Part shown: positions 1 to 10,836 of the stretch, piece by piece | Numbering within the stretch: position 1 is the stretch's first letter | Layout of the letters: each line of letters begins with the position of its first letter | NCBI GenBank assembly: GCA_009869945.1 | Contig: WIXG01000351.1 | Coordinates: 1-64,000 of the forward strand | DNA length: 64,000 nucleotides | Origin: Mesaphorura yosii | Lineage: Eukaryota > Arthropoda > Collembola > Poduromorpha > Tullbergiidae | Direction: 5' to 3' | Notes under the pieces: generated by a model | Told to the model about the DNA's origin: nothing | What the model saw: only the letters and a program-made list of their open reading frames with translations | The model's database searches: none | Made by a program: the position numbers and the translations under genes

Positions 1-165
1 GTCGTAGTTGTGGTGGGAGTTGTCGTTATTGGCTCTTCGGTCGTAGTTGTGGTGGGAGTTGTCGTTATTGGCTCTTCGGTCGTAGTTGTGGTGGGAGTTG
101 TTATTGGCTCTTCGGTCGTAGTTGTGGTGGGAGTTGTCGTTATTGGCTCTTCGGTCGTAGTTGTA
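1..165 (-). repeat. 39-bp coding tandem repeat (mucin-like tail of the esterase)
   Basis: About four copies of a 39-bp unit, at 1-39, 40-78, 79-114 (36 bp, one codon shorter) and 115-153, then a degenerate partial copy. On the minus strand, in frame with the esterase, each unit encodes TTTTTEEPITTTP or a one-residue-shorter form. This is a Thr/Pro-rich, potentially O-glycosylated stalk. Copies are almost identical at base level, which suggests recent expansion. The array runs off the window, so the total copy number is unknown. Confidence 0.93.
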
Positions 166-2669
166 GTAGTAGGGTCATCCTGTGGCGGAGGTCGTAAGTC
201 ATCCGCGGCGGAATCAAAAGTCTCCGGGTACTCTTCCTGGACCAAGGGCATGGGATGGACAAACTGCAGGTATCTTGGGCTTAACTGTGTAAGTGGTGGC
301 CAAACCACGTCAAATCCAAAAGGAGAATTTGGATTGCTAATGGAATTGATGCAGAAGTAGTACAGGAGTAATTTTAGAGTAAAGACCAGAACTACTCAAG
401 TAGATGTACCTTGATTTTGCAAAGTTTACCCAATGCGACACCATTCGATTGCTCATTTCGGTTTCTTCTTCATTTAAGACCGGATCGACTTGCAGGAGAA
501 GGTAGATTAGGTCATCTCTGAATAAAACGCGAGAAAAAGATTGTGTCAAGCCAGCGCCTGAAATCCTAAGTTTACAAGCACTAACCCATGAGCAATGCCG
601 CCTGGAACATCGGGATAAGGAAACCCGAAGAAATAAAGTGGAAATATTGTGTGCTCTCCGGCATACTCGAAGGAGGAGAAGTACGTGTTTGGATTCAGTC
701 TGGAGTGGAGCTCGACGGTTTGATAGATGCCAGCTTTGAAGAAGAAAACGCTGTGCAACTAAACATCAGAAATGGAATTCATTTTGGATTAGTCATGTAT
801 AGAAGTATGATGCAAGAAGCACGAGATGATAATGAGAATAATGATGTTCACGTTTCGGGTTTCGACATACATCAACTAATCCGTAAACCATGTGGCTGTA
901 GTTGCCACTGTTCTTCGCTTCTTTCAAGTACTTGTCAGCCAGAGCATCGTAGACCAGGTCGGTGTCATCGTGAATGCCTGTTGAGTATTAAATTTTTTAA
1001 TTCATTTGACGTGACAGCAATAAACTCATAAAGTGATGCGCATTGCCGCGTGTGGAACATGCCCATGGCTCTCAGCAGCGTCGGGACCAACTGCTTTCGC
1101 AGGAAGAACTCGTCATTGACTCTGTCCATACATTCCGCACAGTTCAAGTAACGATTGTACAGGATACCCAGTGGAAAGGAGCCATCGTGCTTTGTCGACG
1201 ACGATAAAAGAGAAATATTCATTTGACTTCCTTCCTCGAAGATCAGGCGTGGATGTCTCGAAATGAACGGTGACAGCCCTTCGGGCATGGCCCATGACTG
1301 GATTGCCGGTGCAAGGACGTCTGTTCCCAGCCGTCCCGCAAATCTTTCGTCATTCTGTAAGGTTGAGGTCGAATTTGGTTATTTAGTGGAGTAAGCAAGA
1401 ATGAAGAATCAGATTATAGACGCTTGCCTGATATGTGGTTAGAGCAGTGACCATTTTGGTTGTCTCAACAGTTTTCATGCATGCAACAATTGCGTCAATA
1501 TCCGCCAGCGACTCGTCATCAGTGTCTGAACATTCTACCATTTTGGCTATTGTTAAAGATGCTTTCTGCAAGGAAAAAGATCAAAACGTTAACTTGCTAT
1601 CTCTATTTTGTGATATGATACGTTACGAGTTGATCTTACCTTTGGACTTTCGTTGACGGCCCACGGATTTAGCGCACTTCCCGACAAAGTAATTGCGCGA
1701 TGAAAGAGTGGATCCGGTCCTTGGGCCAGCGGACTTGCCATCATGTAGCTGATGAGTACAGCACCCGCACTTTGTCCTGTCGCAGTGATGCTGTTTGGAT
1801 CTCCTCCGAAGTAGCTGATGTAAGACTTCACCCAGCGCATGGCAGCAAGAACGTCGTATAAGGCCGCATTTCCAGGAGTCTTCTGATCCTCAAGGCAAAA
1901 GAAGCCTGCACCGACGTTTTACTTTCATTATTAATCTTCACCCGATCAAAATATACGGAAGCTGTTCATCTTAGAAACTTGCCTAAAATTCCCAGACGAT
2001 AATTGATAGTGACAACTACAACTTCCTCTGTTTCAATTAGCCTGTCTGGTCTGTACGCGGTGGAGGAACCGCTGAGAAAGGCGCCTCCATGCACGAAGAC
2101 GATGACGGGCAAATTTTCGCCGTCATCATCCGGAAGCTGTGGTCGAAAATCATATCTTTGAGTTAGGCACACTAAAACCTGAAAAGAAGTCAGGTTATTT
2201 GCTCACCTTTGGAGTAATAACATTCAGAATTAGACAATCTTCAGTTCCTGTCGCTGTTCCAGGGAAAAGACCAGGCTGAATGCATTGTATTCCATCCTTC
2301 CCGTTGTCGTAGGTTGCGTTGAATGTTTCACCATCGGGAAGCAGTGGCCCGTTTATAGGTTCCGGAGGCTAAGAAACAACTTAATACTTTTATGTAGAGA
2401 ATGAACAAGAAAGAACGCTTAAACTTGTATCTCACCAGAAATCTGTCCTGTTCATTCGGTGCTTTTGCATATGGAATGCCTAAAAATTCGAAACGCGGCT
2501 TGTAGTTAATGAATGTCAGGCCCGCGACACCTCGAATATCTCCGAGCGGCCCTGCGTTCACGACGGGGTCGACGGGTTCTTCTTCTTGGGCGTGACAAAC
2601 GATCAGCAGGGCCGCAAATGCGAGCACCAAGTAGGCACTCATCAAGCCGGTGTTCCAATATTTGCCCAT
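1..2669 (-). CDS. Secreted type-B carboxylesterase with mucin-like Thr/Pro tail (3' end outside window)
   Basis: Alpha/beta-hydrolase of the carboxylesterase/cholinesterase family, hydrolysing ester substrates outside the cell. Exons (minus strand): 2669-2436, 2368-2207, 2136-1983, 1905-1640, 1565-1428, 1354-1063, 977-871, 758-586, 517-410, 336-1; the frame stays open across all joins. A hydrophobic signal peptide (about residues 8-27) follows the Met. The triad is visible: Ser229 in GQSAG, Asp375 in HDGSF (the usual place of Glu) and His508 in GGIAHG. The oxyanion-type HGGAF motif is present. The catalytic domain ends near 200, after which the frame continues as Thr-rich repeats to the window edge, so the true C-terminus is not seen. 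Introns after exons 3, 5 and 6 start with GC instead of GT. The gene at 61754-64000 is a paralogue with matching intron positions. Substrate unknown. Confidence 0.9.
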
Positions 2670-3625
2670 ATTGACGGATTCTCACGAACGAATCTGTAGC
2701 TGGATGATGCGTCCTCAGCCTTGACTCTGAATGAGCATAGTTTGGCCCTCATATGTAACTCATGGTCATCTCTAATTGAAATCACACGATTCCTGATTCC
2801 AAACCATAAATCAATCGGGAGGATTCATTTCAACGTGCGTATTTGGATGATTTGGCTAATGACTAGTCAGATTTTATTGCACCTTTATCTCGACTCGTAA
2901 TTGTTTCATTAATGAGTTCTGAATCCGAAAGCGTAACGTAGCATCGTTATCAAATTCCATAAATTAAGGAAAGTCAGGCGTTCAAGTCTGGAATGGACAA
3001 TCCTCTCACGACTCACGAGGCACAGGGCATAAGTCCTGAAAGTCCTGATGATCCAACAAAAGCAAACATTTGCGCTGCAGTGCTGTACCCGTCCAAGTTC
3101 AAAGTCGTTGCAACGCCTGCCCCTAACACTTGGCTTGCAAATCATTCGGTCATTAAATCATTTGATCTCATTGGATTAATGGATCCCGTTGCGAGATTTG
3201 CTTTGAGCTCACCGATCGCATCGCGTAACCACGTTGCTTCATGAATCATGATTCATGCTGAATGCTGACATTCATCTCTGTGCTTGATATATTATTGACG
3301 GACACACCAGACTTCCTTATCCTATTCCCGGAATAATGAATCTCGACAAAGCGCGTGCGGGTGCCACATTCTTGCACTTGCTGCACTTTGACCATAAATT
3401 TTAATCCGCACACTTCCTCAACTTTGCAACTAAGAATCTCAACCGCGGCAGTAACCACAATTAATTAATCTTGTCATTTTGCTAATTAGCCATGCGAAAA
3501 TGAGGCGCAACATTCTTCTGGTTGGGCTGATCTCGTTTTATCCGGAATTTTTGCTTTGTCGCTCTTCTTGAGACTTCGTTTCAGTTTGATCTCAGAGTTT
3601 AGCAAGAGCTACGACTATTTCCAAC
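2670..3625. other. Divergent intergenic region between esterase and GPCR
   Basis: About 950 bp between two divergently transcribed genes. It must hold both promoters. I see no convincing TATA box, RNA gene or repeat. A short open frame at 2993-3244 has no signal peptide, domain or splice partner and looks incidental. Confidence 0.6.
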
Positions 3626-4893
3626 ATGGAGCATCTTGCGCTTGTACAGCATTACGTTGAGGGTGTGGCCGTCTCCATCGTGTCCGTGTTCGGCATCCTT
3701 GGGAATACAATCAGCACCATTGTGCTGACCCGAAAGGAAATGCGATCCACGACGACGGTGCTAATTTTAGCGCTTGCCATTTCCGAAATGATCTTTCTCA
3801 TATCACGGAATTTTTCTATTGGTATCAGTTTGGTGGTTGGGTTCGAAGATCCGAAGCCGAAACCCGAGCAGGCATTTTGGGCAATTATGAGATATATCTC
3901 GATGATTGGTGAGATCATGAAGAGAATGCATTATCCAATTAAAAGTTGGGCTGTGCTCACTGGAATCAATTTTATGTGACAGGTCAAACGAGTTCGATTT
4001 ACATTACGGTCGGTATTTCAATTGAGAGATTCATCGCGGTCTGTCACCCGTTAAAGGTTAAAGTCCTCTGCACTTGGGACCGAGTAGTTTTGTACACTGT
4101 CTGCGTCTTCAGCTTTGCCACCGTTGTGAGCACACCGCAGTTGTTTATGATCTTCGCAACTGAGGGCAGTATTTTGGAGACGATTTTCAATGGCTACAAG
4201 AATTGGATTCGTGCAGTTCTTCAGTTCCTGATTCCATTCTCCGTCATCGTATACTTCAATACAAAAATCAGCCTTAAGGTAAGACGCCTTCAATTCATAA
4301 CAGAATTTTGCCTTTGTATGAGGCAATTTCATCATGCAGGTGAGAGAATCTGAGAAGTCGCGTAGCGCAATGAGTACTGCGCAGCAGGAAGAATCTTCAA
4401 TTACGAAGATGTTGCTGGTCGTTGTATTCGTATTTGCCATTTGCTATCTTCCTCAAATTTCGTACTCATCTCTCTCAATTGTACGAAGATTTGGCAATTT
4501 GGACCCCGACACACGACATACTGTTCGAACGATCATGAAGTATATTGACGCGATCTGGACACTGTTCGTCATTACAAACTCGTCGGTAAATTTTATCATT
4601 TATTGCGCAATGGGCAACAAGTTCCGTCAAACGTTGTGGGATTTGGTTAGCTGTCAGAAAGGACAAGGGAGTGGCCCTTCGGCTCAAGGTAACCAACAAA
4701 ATCATGTGCCCGTATGCAGTACATTTTGCCAATTGCTAACTTTCTGCTTTTATGCATGATCCATACAGATTGGAAACTGATAAACTCTCGACTGGAGCAG
4801 AGTACAGGAATTATAGCCAGAACCAGATCGAACCGTGGAGGAAAGCCTGAAGGAGCGAACACTACTCCCGATCTGTTAAACGTACGAAGTTAA
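3626..4893 (+). CDS. Class A GPCR, FMRFamide-receptor-like
   Basis: Seven-transmembrane neuropeptide-type receptor of 350 residues. Exons: 3626-3908, 3983-4278, 4340-4688, 4769-4893, all GT-AG. TM1 carries GILGNT. TM3 ends in IERF in place of the DRY motif. TM6 has FAICYLPQ. TM7 has NSSVNFIIY, an NPxxY variant with Phe for Pro that is shared with insect FMRFamide receptors, followed by an amphipathic GNKFR segment. The last exon encodes a basic tail ending NVRS. The ATG at 3626 sits in a good context (ccaacATGG) right before TM1, giving a very short N-terminus. The ligand cannot be told from sequence; FMRFamide or a related RFamide is the family-based guess. It converges on the gene at 5214-9043. 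Confidence 0.85.
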
Positions 4894-5213
4894 AACCACA
4901 AAGGTCGCAAGCTGTCGCGGTTTACACAATGTGACAATGTGGCGCACCTGAAACAACAAGAAGCTGACTCAAGGTTCTTGTGGTGGTATTTTCCTGGTCA
5001 AGAAACTAGAATCCATAAGTCTAATTAATAGAAGAATAGGAAATAAGTATAAGTTTCGTGTTTGACAGGAGAAGGTGCGAAACCTAGGTCTGATATTTGG
5101 TCTCTATAATTAAAGCACTTTATTTAATGCTGGAGAAATGTTTGGAGTGAATCATTCTACGTGCGATTACTTCAATCTGACTGAGTGAATGTTTATTCAC
5201 TTTGTCTCTGATG
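4894..5213. other. Convergent 3' region, GPCR and zinc-finger/WD40 gene
   Basis: Between two stop codons facing each other. A plus-strand ATTAAA lies at 5109-5114 and a minus-strand AATAAA (plus-strand tttatt) at 5119-5124, so the two 3' ends probably meet or overlap by a few tens of bases. No other feature seen. Confidence 0.55.
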
Positions 5214-8200
5214 CTAAGGTATAATTATTTCATCGCGTATTGTCTCTGGATGGTCGTTTGCCGCGTATCCGACAGTTCTCTGCCTTCGACCACGATTCAC
5301 AATATTTCGAGAGAAGAGTCGGTCAAATGATGCTGGACTGATCACAAGCAATCCATTTCTATATCCGATGGCGACAAGATTTCCATCAGGACTCCAGGCC
5401 ACCTATACATCGAAAGTAGAGGCATTACCATTACTAAGCTCTATGAACCGGAACCGTAAGGAATATGTTCATCAAACTTACCTTGTTAACTTTTAATAAA
5501 TTGTGACATCGGACCATACTTTCGATCTGGTCGGGAGTTGGGTCGACACTGGTTTGCAATACATCGCTCTGTAGTGAGTGGACAGGACATGCAAATTGAA
5601 TTCAACAACACGGAACGGGGATTTTACTGCAAAATGCAATTCAGACACGAGACTACTCACCCTACGGATTCTGTCTTTTGAAAACGATAGGATGAATCTA
5701 GCATTTTTTGGTTGAAAATTTTTCTGATAAGCTTCTTCAGCTGCTGCCACAGTTTCCCGAGTCTCGTTTCGAGTTAAGGTTGGGAGTGGTTCGATACTTT
5801 CCTCTTCTACGTTGATGTTGCATATCACAGTCTGCAAGAGATGAACGATTCTCATTTTTCACAATTATAAATTTCAAAATATTGGAAGGTTCAGTAGTAT
5901 AAAAGTCCGTACATAATTTTTCTTTTTCTTGTTTCGTTCGTAGTCAGCGTCACGCCAGTATGCGTCGTAGTAAGTAATACTAACTCTACCAAACTCAGTT
6001 CCTTGAGCGAGCATTCCCTCAAAAAAGTCTACGCTCTATAAAATGCATAAAAGTTCATGTCAAAATATTAATGAAGGAAAATATCGAAGCGAAAGTTCCA
6101 ACTTACTGTTATGTTTGACGTCTCCGCGTAGTTTGAGATTCCTTTCGAATTTCCAATGCCATAAATCCGGACAAATATGCTTTGAGAATTAGGGCATCTA
6201 TTGAATACAAACATCACACCAATCAATTGAATGAATGCTCACATTTCAAATGCGTTTCAAATCAACAAAAGTTCTCACCCATAATTCAGACCCGAGTCAC
6301 ATGAGACGGCCATATGCATGTATCCGCGTATCCAACACATGTCAATGATCGAGCCTACGTATTTGCACTCAATCTCTTCTCTCAGTTCCAAATCCCAAGT
6401 CTTCAGGTACCGATCCATTGATCCAGTGCAAAAATAGCGGCAGTTCTTAGGGTCAGTCACGATGGACATCACAGGAAGTGTGTGCCCGTTAATAAGCCAG
6501 ATTGGACGAATCGTCACTTCTATCGACTTCTCGGTACTTTGCGTCTGACTCTTCAGAAGGGAAGATTTCGTTTCAAGATCATAAACTGCAATAAGTCCAC
6601 TGCCGTATCCCGCAATCACGTGCCTGGAATAAATACACGTGTGCGTGAATAATAGTGCCGTGTTGAGTAAAGGCTAAAATAATTTACTCCTGGTCTTCGT
6701 GCCAGTCGAAGCAAAGACAATGTCCAGGATTTTGGCTACTGGAAGGATCTACGACGAGAACAACTTCGGGAGTCTTTTTATAGATACGAAGCCTGTATAT
6801 ACAATTAATGCAATTAGTTCAGTAGTAGATTGTTACATTGTCATTTATATTTTAATCTGAAGTGCTTAAACTTACTTCGACCGAGTGGGAGGATGTGTGC
6901 GGGGTAACTCAAAGTCGTCCGTACTTATGCTTAAAATTCGAATCGTAGAATCTTCCATCGCGCAAGCCAGATGTCCAATTCTCTTCGCTTGGTCAGATTG
7001 ATTTTGGGCTTTAGTCTTATCAACAAGCACATCGGCACAAGCAGGCCAGAAGTTACACCATTTGAGATCGTTTATGTATCCAAAATTAAGGCAAATAACT
7101 AATTCCAAGTTAAAGAATGTTTCTGGAGCATTTTTTCCTTCATTTATATGACAGAATATCAGTACACAGCTTTCTCTTGTCGTGGCCTGAAGGACGTTGG
7201 GATCTTCATCTTCATTCTTGAATGTTGAGATTGCTAATATTTTTGCTGATGGATGCCAAGCCATAGCTTTTATTGCTCCTCCGACAAATGCGACATAATT
7301 GAAGTCGTACTCGTCAACGATCTCACAGTCGAAGCGATTCAGTCTTCTGAAATTCGTTGAGTGACACTCTGACGTTTCCTCTTCCACTAGCGTCTTTGTA
7401 CAAAACTGAAATGACTTTTCCTTCTGTGGCAGATGCTGTATTATGTCGGCTTTTGATTTCAACTTCCGTAGTTTGTTCTCCTGACTCTTCTTAAGGAGTC
7501 CAAACCCTTCCAATGGATCAACATAATTCCGTGTTGGCGAGTCCCATGCATCGACATAAGCTGGCTTCCGCTGCTGATTCTCAGTTTGGGCCGTCACGGC
7601 TAAGGTTATACTGTCCCACGAAATTATGCCATCCCGCGTATAAGAAACTGAAGCTGGTTCTCTTTGTGCCGATGCTCCTGGCTTGAACAAGGTAGGGTTT
7701 CTGCCGGCTGACTTCCTTTTTCGTCCATCAAACTCATCATCATCATAATCCACATCGTCTCCTTCCCGAAATGACCAGTCCTCATCACCCTCCTCCTTTA
7801 TTTGCACTCTTGAGTCATTGTCACCTTCTCCGCTCACCTCTTGAAGAGCACGGCGAGCTTTTATGGCGGATTTTCGCTGACTTCCATCAATGGTTCCGTA
7901 GTTAGGATCTCGCACTCCTGAACGCGGCCGGGGTACTCTGTGATGTGTCCTCCTATGATGCGCCATATTTGGCGCAAGAAGCTTTTCTTGACAAATCCCA
8001 CATTGGATCTTCAATGATTCAATTTCGGCGTCCGATTTTCCACACGCTTCCAAATGATAGGCTAATCCTAAAGTACTTTTGTATTTGGTTGAGCAATGAG
8101 GACATGTAAAAACTGAAATATTTTTCAACTTGGCCAATTCCCGAAGTTTCCTTTCGTAGTACTTGCGATCTTCAACCTGTAACGAAGTAACGATAAACCC

Positions 8201-9043
8201 AAGCCTCAATCGAATAAACCTAAAACTAGCAAGTTCAGCAAGAAATGCTTACCGTTTGGTCATCAATTGTTTTGGCAAGGTTGTAATGTTGTTTAACATT
8301 ATGAGGTCGGAAGGCAGAGGAGGACATTTTTTGCGAACACTTTGAACATTGGACGAGTTTTCCACCGTGTTCACCAATGCTAACAGGAAACGACAAAAAG
8401 TCTTCCTCCGATCTTCCGCAAGATTCTAAATGGATCCCTAATCCAAGAGCACTTTTGTAGCGGTTTTGGCAATAAGGACAATCAAACATTGTGATGCCTT
8501 TCAGCTTCGCCAAATCCCTCAGCCTTTTCTCGTAAAATTTGCGATCTTCAATCTATGTTTAGAAATTCGATTATAAAGTCTTAAGACATGTCAAATACTA
8601 GTGTGAGTGTGGCATACCGTTGGATCGTTTGATGTTCTCGCGAGGTTATAATGCATTGTCATATTATGAAGCCTAAAAGCACTCGAAGACATTTGCTCCG
8701 CGCAATTCGTACACTGCACAACTTCCTCATCTTCGACGGTCACAGGAAACGATAACAGTCCCACCGTGAATTCGCTCGGTTTCTCACGGACACGGCGGTA
8801 TGGGCGTCCACTTTTTGCTTTTTGGGGCCGTCCGCGGCTAACTCTGATTGAAACTGGAGGAGTAGATGAACTTGACGGCGATGAAGACGACTGAGCCACT
8901 GCTTGACCTCTTGATTGCAGTCCTGAATGACTTCTGGTGCGCTGTTCAGGTACTATATCAGGAATTTCAACATCGTCTTCAGCACTGGAGGTCTGCTGCT
9001 GGGCCTGGGCTGCGACACTTTTCCGGGCGCTACGCCTACTCAT
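5214..9043 (-). CDS. Zinc-finger and WD40-repeat protein, GTF3C2 (TFIIIC)-like
   Basis: Predicted nuclear protein of 1045 residues. Exons (minus): 9043-8618, 8552-8253, 8176-6876, 6792-6688, 6623-6279, 6197-6107, 6035-5913, 5831-5661, 5568-5482, 5402-5214. The N-terminus is basic and Ser/Pro-rich. Residues about 120-310 hold alternating fingers: C-x2-C-x12-H-x3-C (for example CPYCQ...HLESC) and C-x2-C-x11-H-x4-H. An acidic/basic linker follows. From about residue 450 there are WD40-type blades (AMAWHPSAK, HVIAGYGSG, TGSMDRYLKTWD, VAWSPDGN). The blade order and the LKTWD/CDSGLNYG region resemble the TFIIIC subunit GTF3C2, which helps recruit RNA polymerase III to tRNA promoters; this match is from memory of the family. 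Exon 2 is a symmetric 100-codon module that looks duplicated. Confidence 0.8.
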
Positions 9044-10332
9044 TGCTGGGGCTGTAATCTGATTAAAATAAGCCAACCTAATAAAATTAAAATACACGCT
9101 GCAAGCAGTAACTGAATAACTTTCTGTTTCTGTCTGTCAACGTTTAACTTGAATCTGCGGTTGTCTCGCGTTTCAAAGCAGAGTCGTTTGCACCAAAGTG
9201 AAATCGACTGGTTAACTGCAAGGATTGCCTTCTTGCCATTTGTGTAACAAAGACTTGCTCTGTGCCACTCGCATTGATAAACACACAACCAGAGTTTCAG
9301 TGATAGCTTAACTTGCATGGCTCTGGGTGCAGAGCAGTAGTAAATCTAATTAACTAATGAGTATCTTAACGCTATCTATCGAATAATTGGAATCCAAGTT
9401 GCCGTTTTTGAATACACCGCATGGCATGGCATTGAGAGTAAATGTGAGAAAGTAGTAAAGTAGGCTTGGGTGTCAACATTATGGCATTGGACTTGCCGTA
9501 GGACGTTTGACATTTTCTATCGTTGACTCACTCAGGGACTTAGAAATGGGAACATCGACGCAGCTTGTATTTCGCTTGAATCATTTGCCAGAGTAATTCA
9601 CGTGTGGTTAATCAGGAGATCAGGTGCACCTCTAGGACATTGTTATTGCCCCGCTCGTGGATGCCTACTTAGTCCGCTCATGGTTGCACTGGTGTTTTCA
9701 CCCATCAGCCTTATTCTGGGCACTTGAAATAACTTGAAATGTTAGATAATGGTATGATACGAAACTTGCCCTGCCAAGTTCAGCACGTCAAGTATTCATT
9801 TGTAACTAGTGGCCAGTGTCACCGAACACTCGGTGACGTAAAAACTAAAAATGAACAGTCGTTCAAAACAGTACTCACTACTCTGCGACCACCGCCTCCC
9901 CATTTAGTTTGCGACCAACGCCTGCCTACTTGCTCTACACCCGCTCGATCCCGCCTTCCCTGTATCCATAAACATTGCCCGCGGGACCTCGCCATCCGTC
10001 TCTCGACATACTTTAAGATCCCACCACCGCCTTCCCCATTAAAACATGTTCACACGAACAATGTAACCGCTTCCGTCTTCTAACCCAATTTTTTTTCCGT
10101 CCCATCCTCTGCCCCAGCCAATCCCCTGTCAACGCGACCCTTGCAACTACGTCCTCTCTCAGCCCATACGACCCACTTGGTCATTCACCCCAGTCGACTA
10201 TTGGTGCAAACATATGAGTTTCCAAAAACCTGGACATTTTCCATGGACATTTTCCAAGCTTTTTGGAAGCTTTTATTGGTCATAAACCTCTGCGCAACCT
10301 TCCTCAAGAAGGCTGTGCAAACCGTTTCCTGA

Positions 10333-10560
10333 TATCTCTTTCCGTTTTCGAGTTATGAGGGAACTTAAAACCTTCCCTTGATTAAGAGAATGATGGCCCT
10401 AAAACTACCCGGGAATATTTTTCCGAAACCCGGGTAAAATTTTAGCCTATAACCTTCTTCGTCACCACCCGAACACGATGGCGAAATCGGTTTTGCCCTA
10501 TCTGTCACCGTTTTCGAGATCATAGAGAACAAACATTTTCGACCTTACGCCGATTAAAGA
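10333..10560. repeat. Imperfect direct repeat, about 60 bp, period about 166 bp
   Basis: 10333-10390 and 10499-10560 share TATCT, CCGTTTTCGAG, GAAC and GATTAA in the same order, with several mismatches and a short gap. Not coding. Likely a remnant of a dispersed repeat, family unknown. Confidence 0.45.
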
Positions 10561-10633
10561 GTAGATACACGCAAAATGCTGTTACGAAGCGTTAGTCATG
10601 CTCATGTTCCTGATTGTATTGTATTGACAATAG

Positions 10634-10640
10634 TATAAAA
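10634..10640 (+). promoter_or_regulatory. TATA box, CARD-like membrane protein gene
   Basis: TATAAAA about 200 bp upstream of the ATG at 10837, leaving room for a 5' UTR of roughly 170 nt. Position and match are good; no transcript evidence. Confidence 0.4.
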
Positions 10641-10836
10641 TACAGCAGTTAGGCAGGCGCTTCGGAAAGTGTGAAGTTGGCAGTGTTTAACATGTGCAGG
10701 TTTAGAAGGGCTCGAATTGTGAATTCGGTGTCAACTTTACACTTAGCGCCAATGCCAATAATATAAAATTAAAGTGCTATGCTGTGAAAGCAAGTAACTG
10801 AACTGCTGGAATCCATTCTATAAGTTCTAGTTAAAA

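Larger units (their letters stand above)
9044..10836. other. Divergent intergenic region with degenerate repeats
   Basis: About 1.8 kb between divergent genes. 9880-10060 is pyrimidine-rich on the plus strand with recurring ccaccgcc/ttccccatt words. 10333-10560 holds an imperfect direct repeat listed separately. A TATA box for the downstream gene lies at 10634. The plus-strand open frames here (9739-10083, 10141-10332) have no recognisable domain and I do not call them. Confidence 0.55.

Noticed and set aside
10-360. Plus-strand open frame with Val/Gly/Ser repeats
   Set aside because: It is the complement of the esterase mucin tail. The minus strand gives a frame that joins by a clean splice to the esterase domain.
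2993-3244. Plus-strand open frame in the divergent spacer
   Set aside because: No signal peptide, domain, good start context or splice partner; the length is compatible with chance.
9739-10332. Two plus-strand open frames in pyrimidine-rich DNA
   Set aside because: Low-complexity composition, no domain, and no sensible splicing between them.
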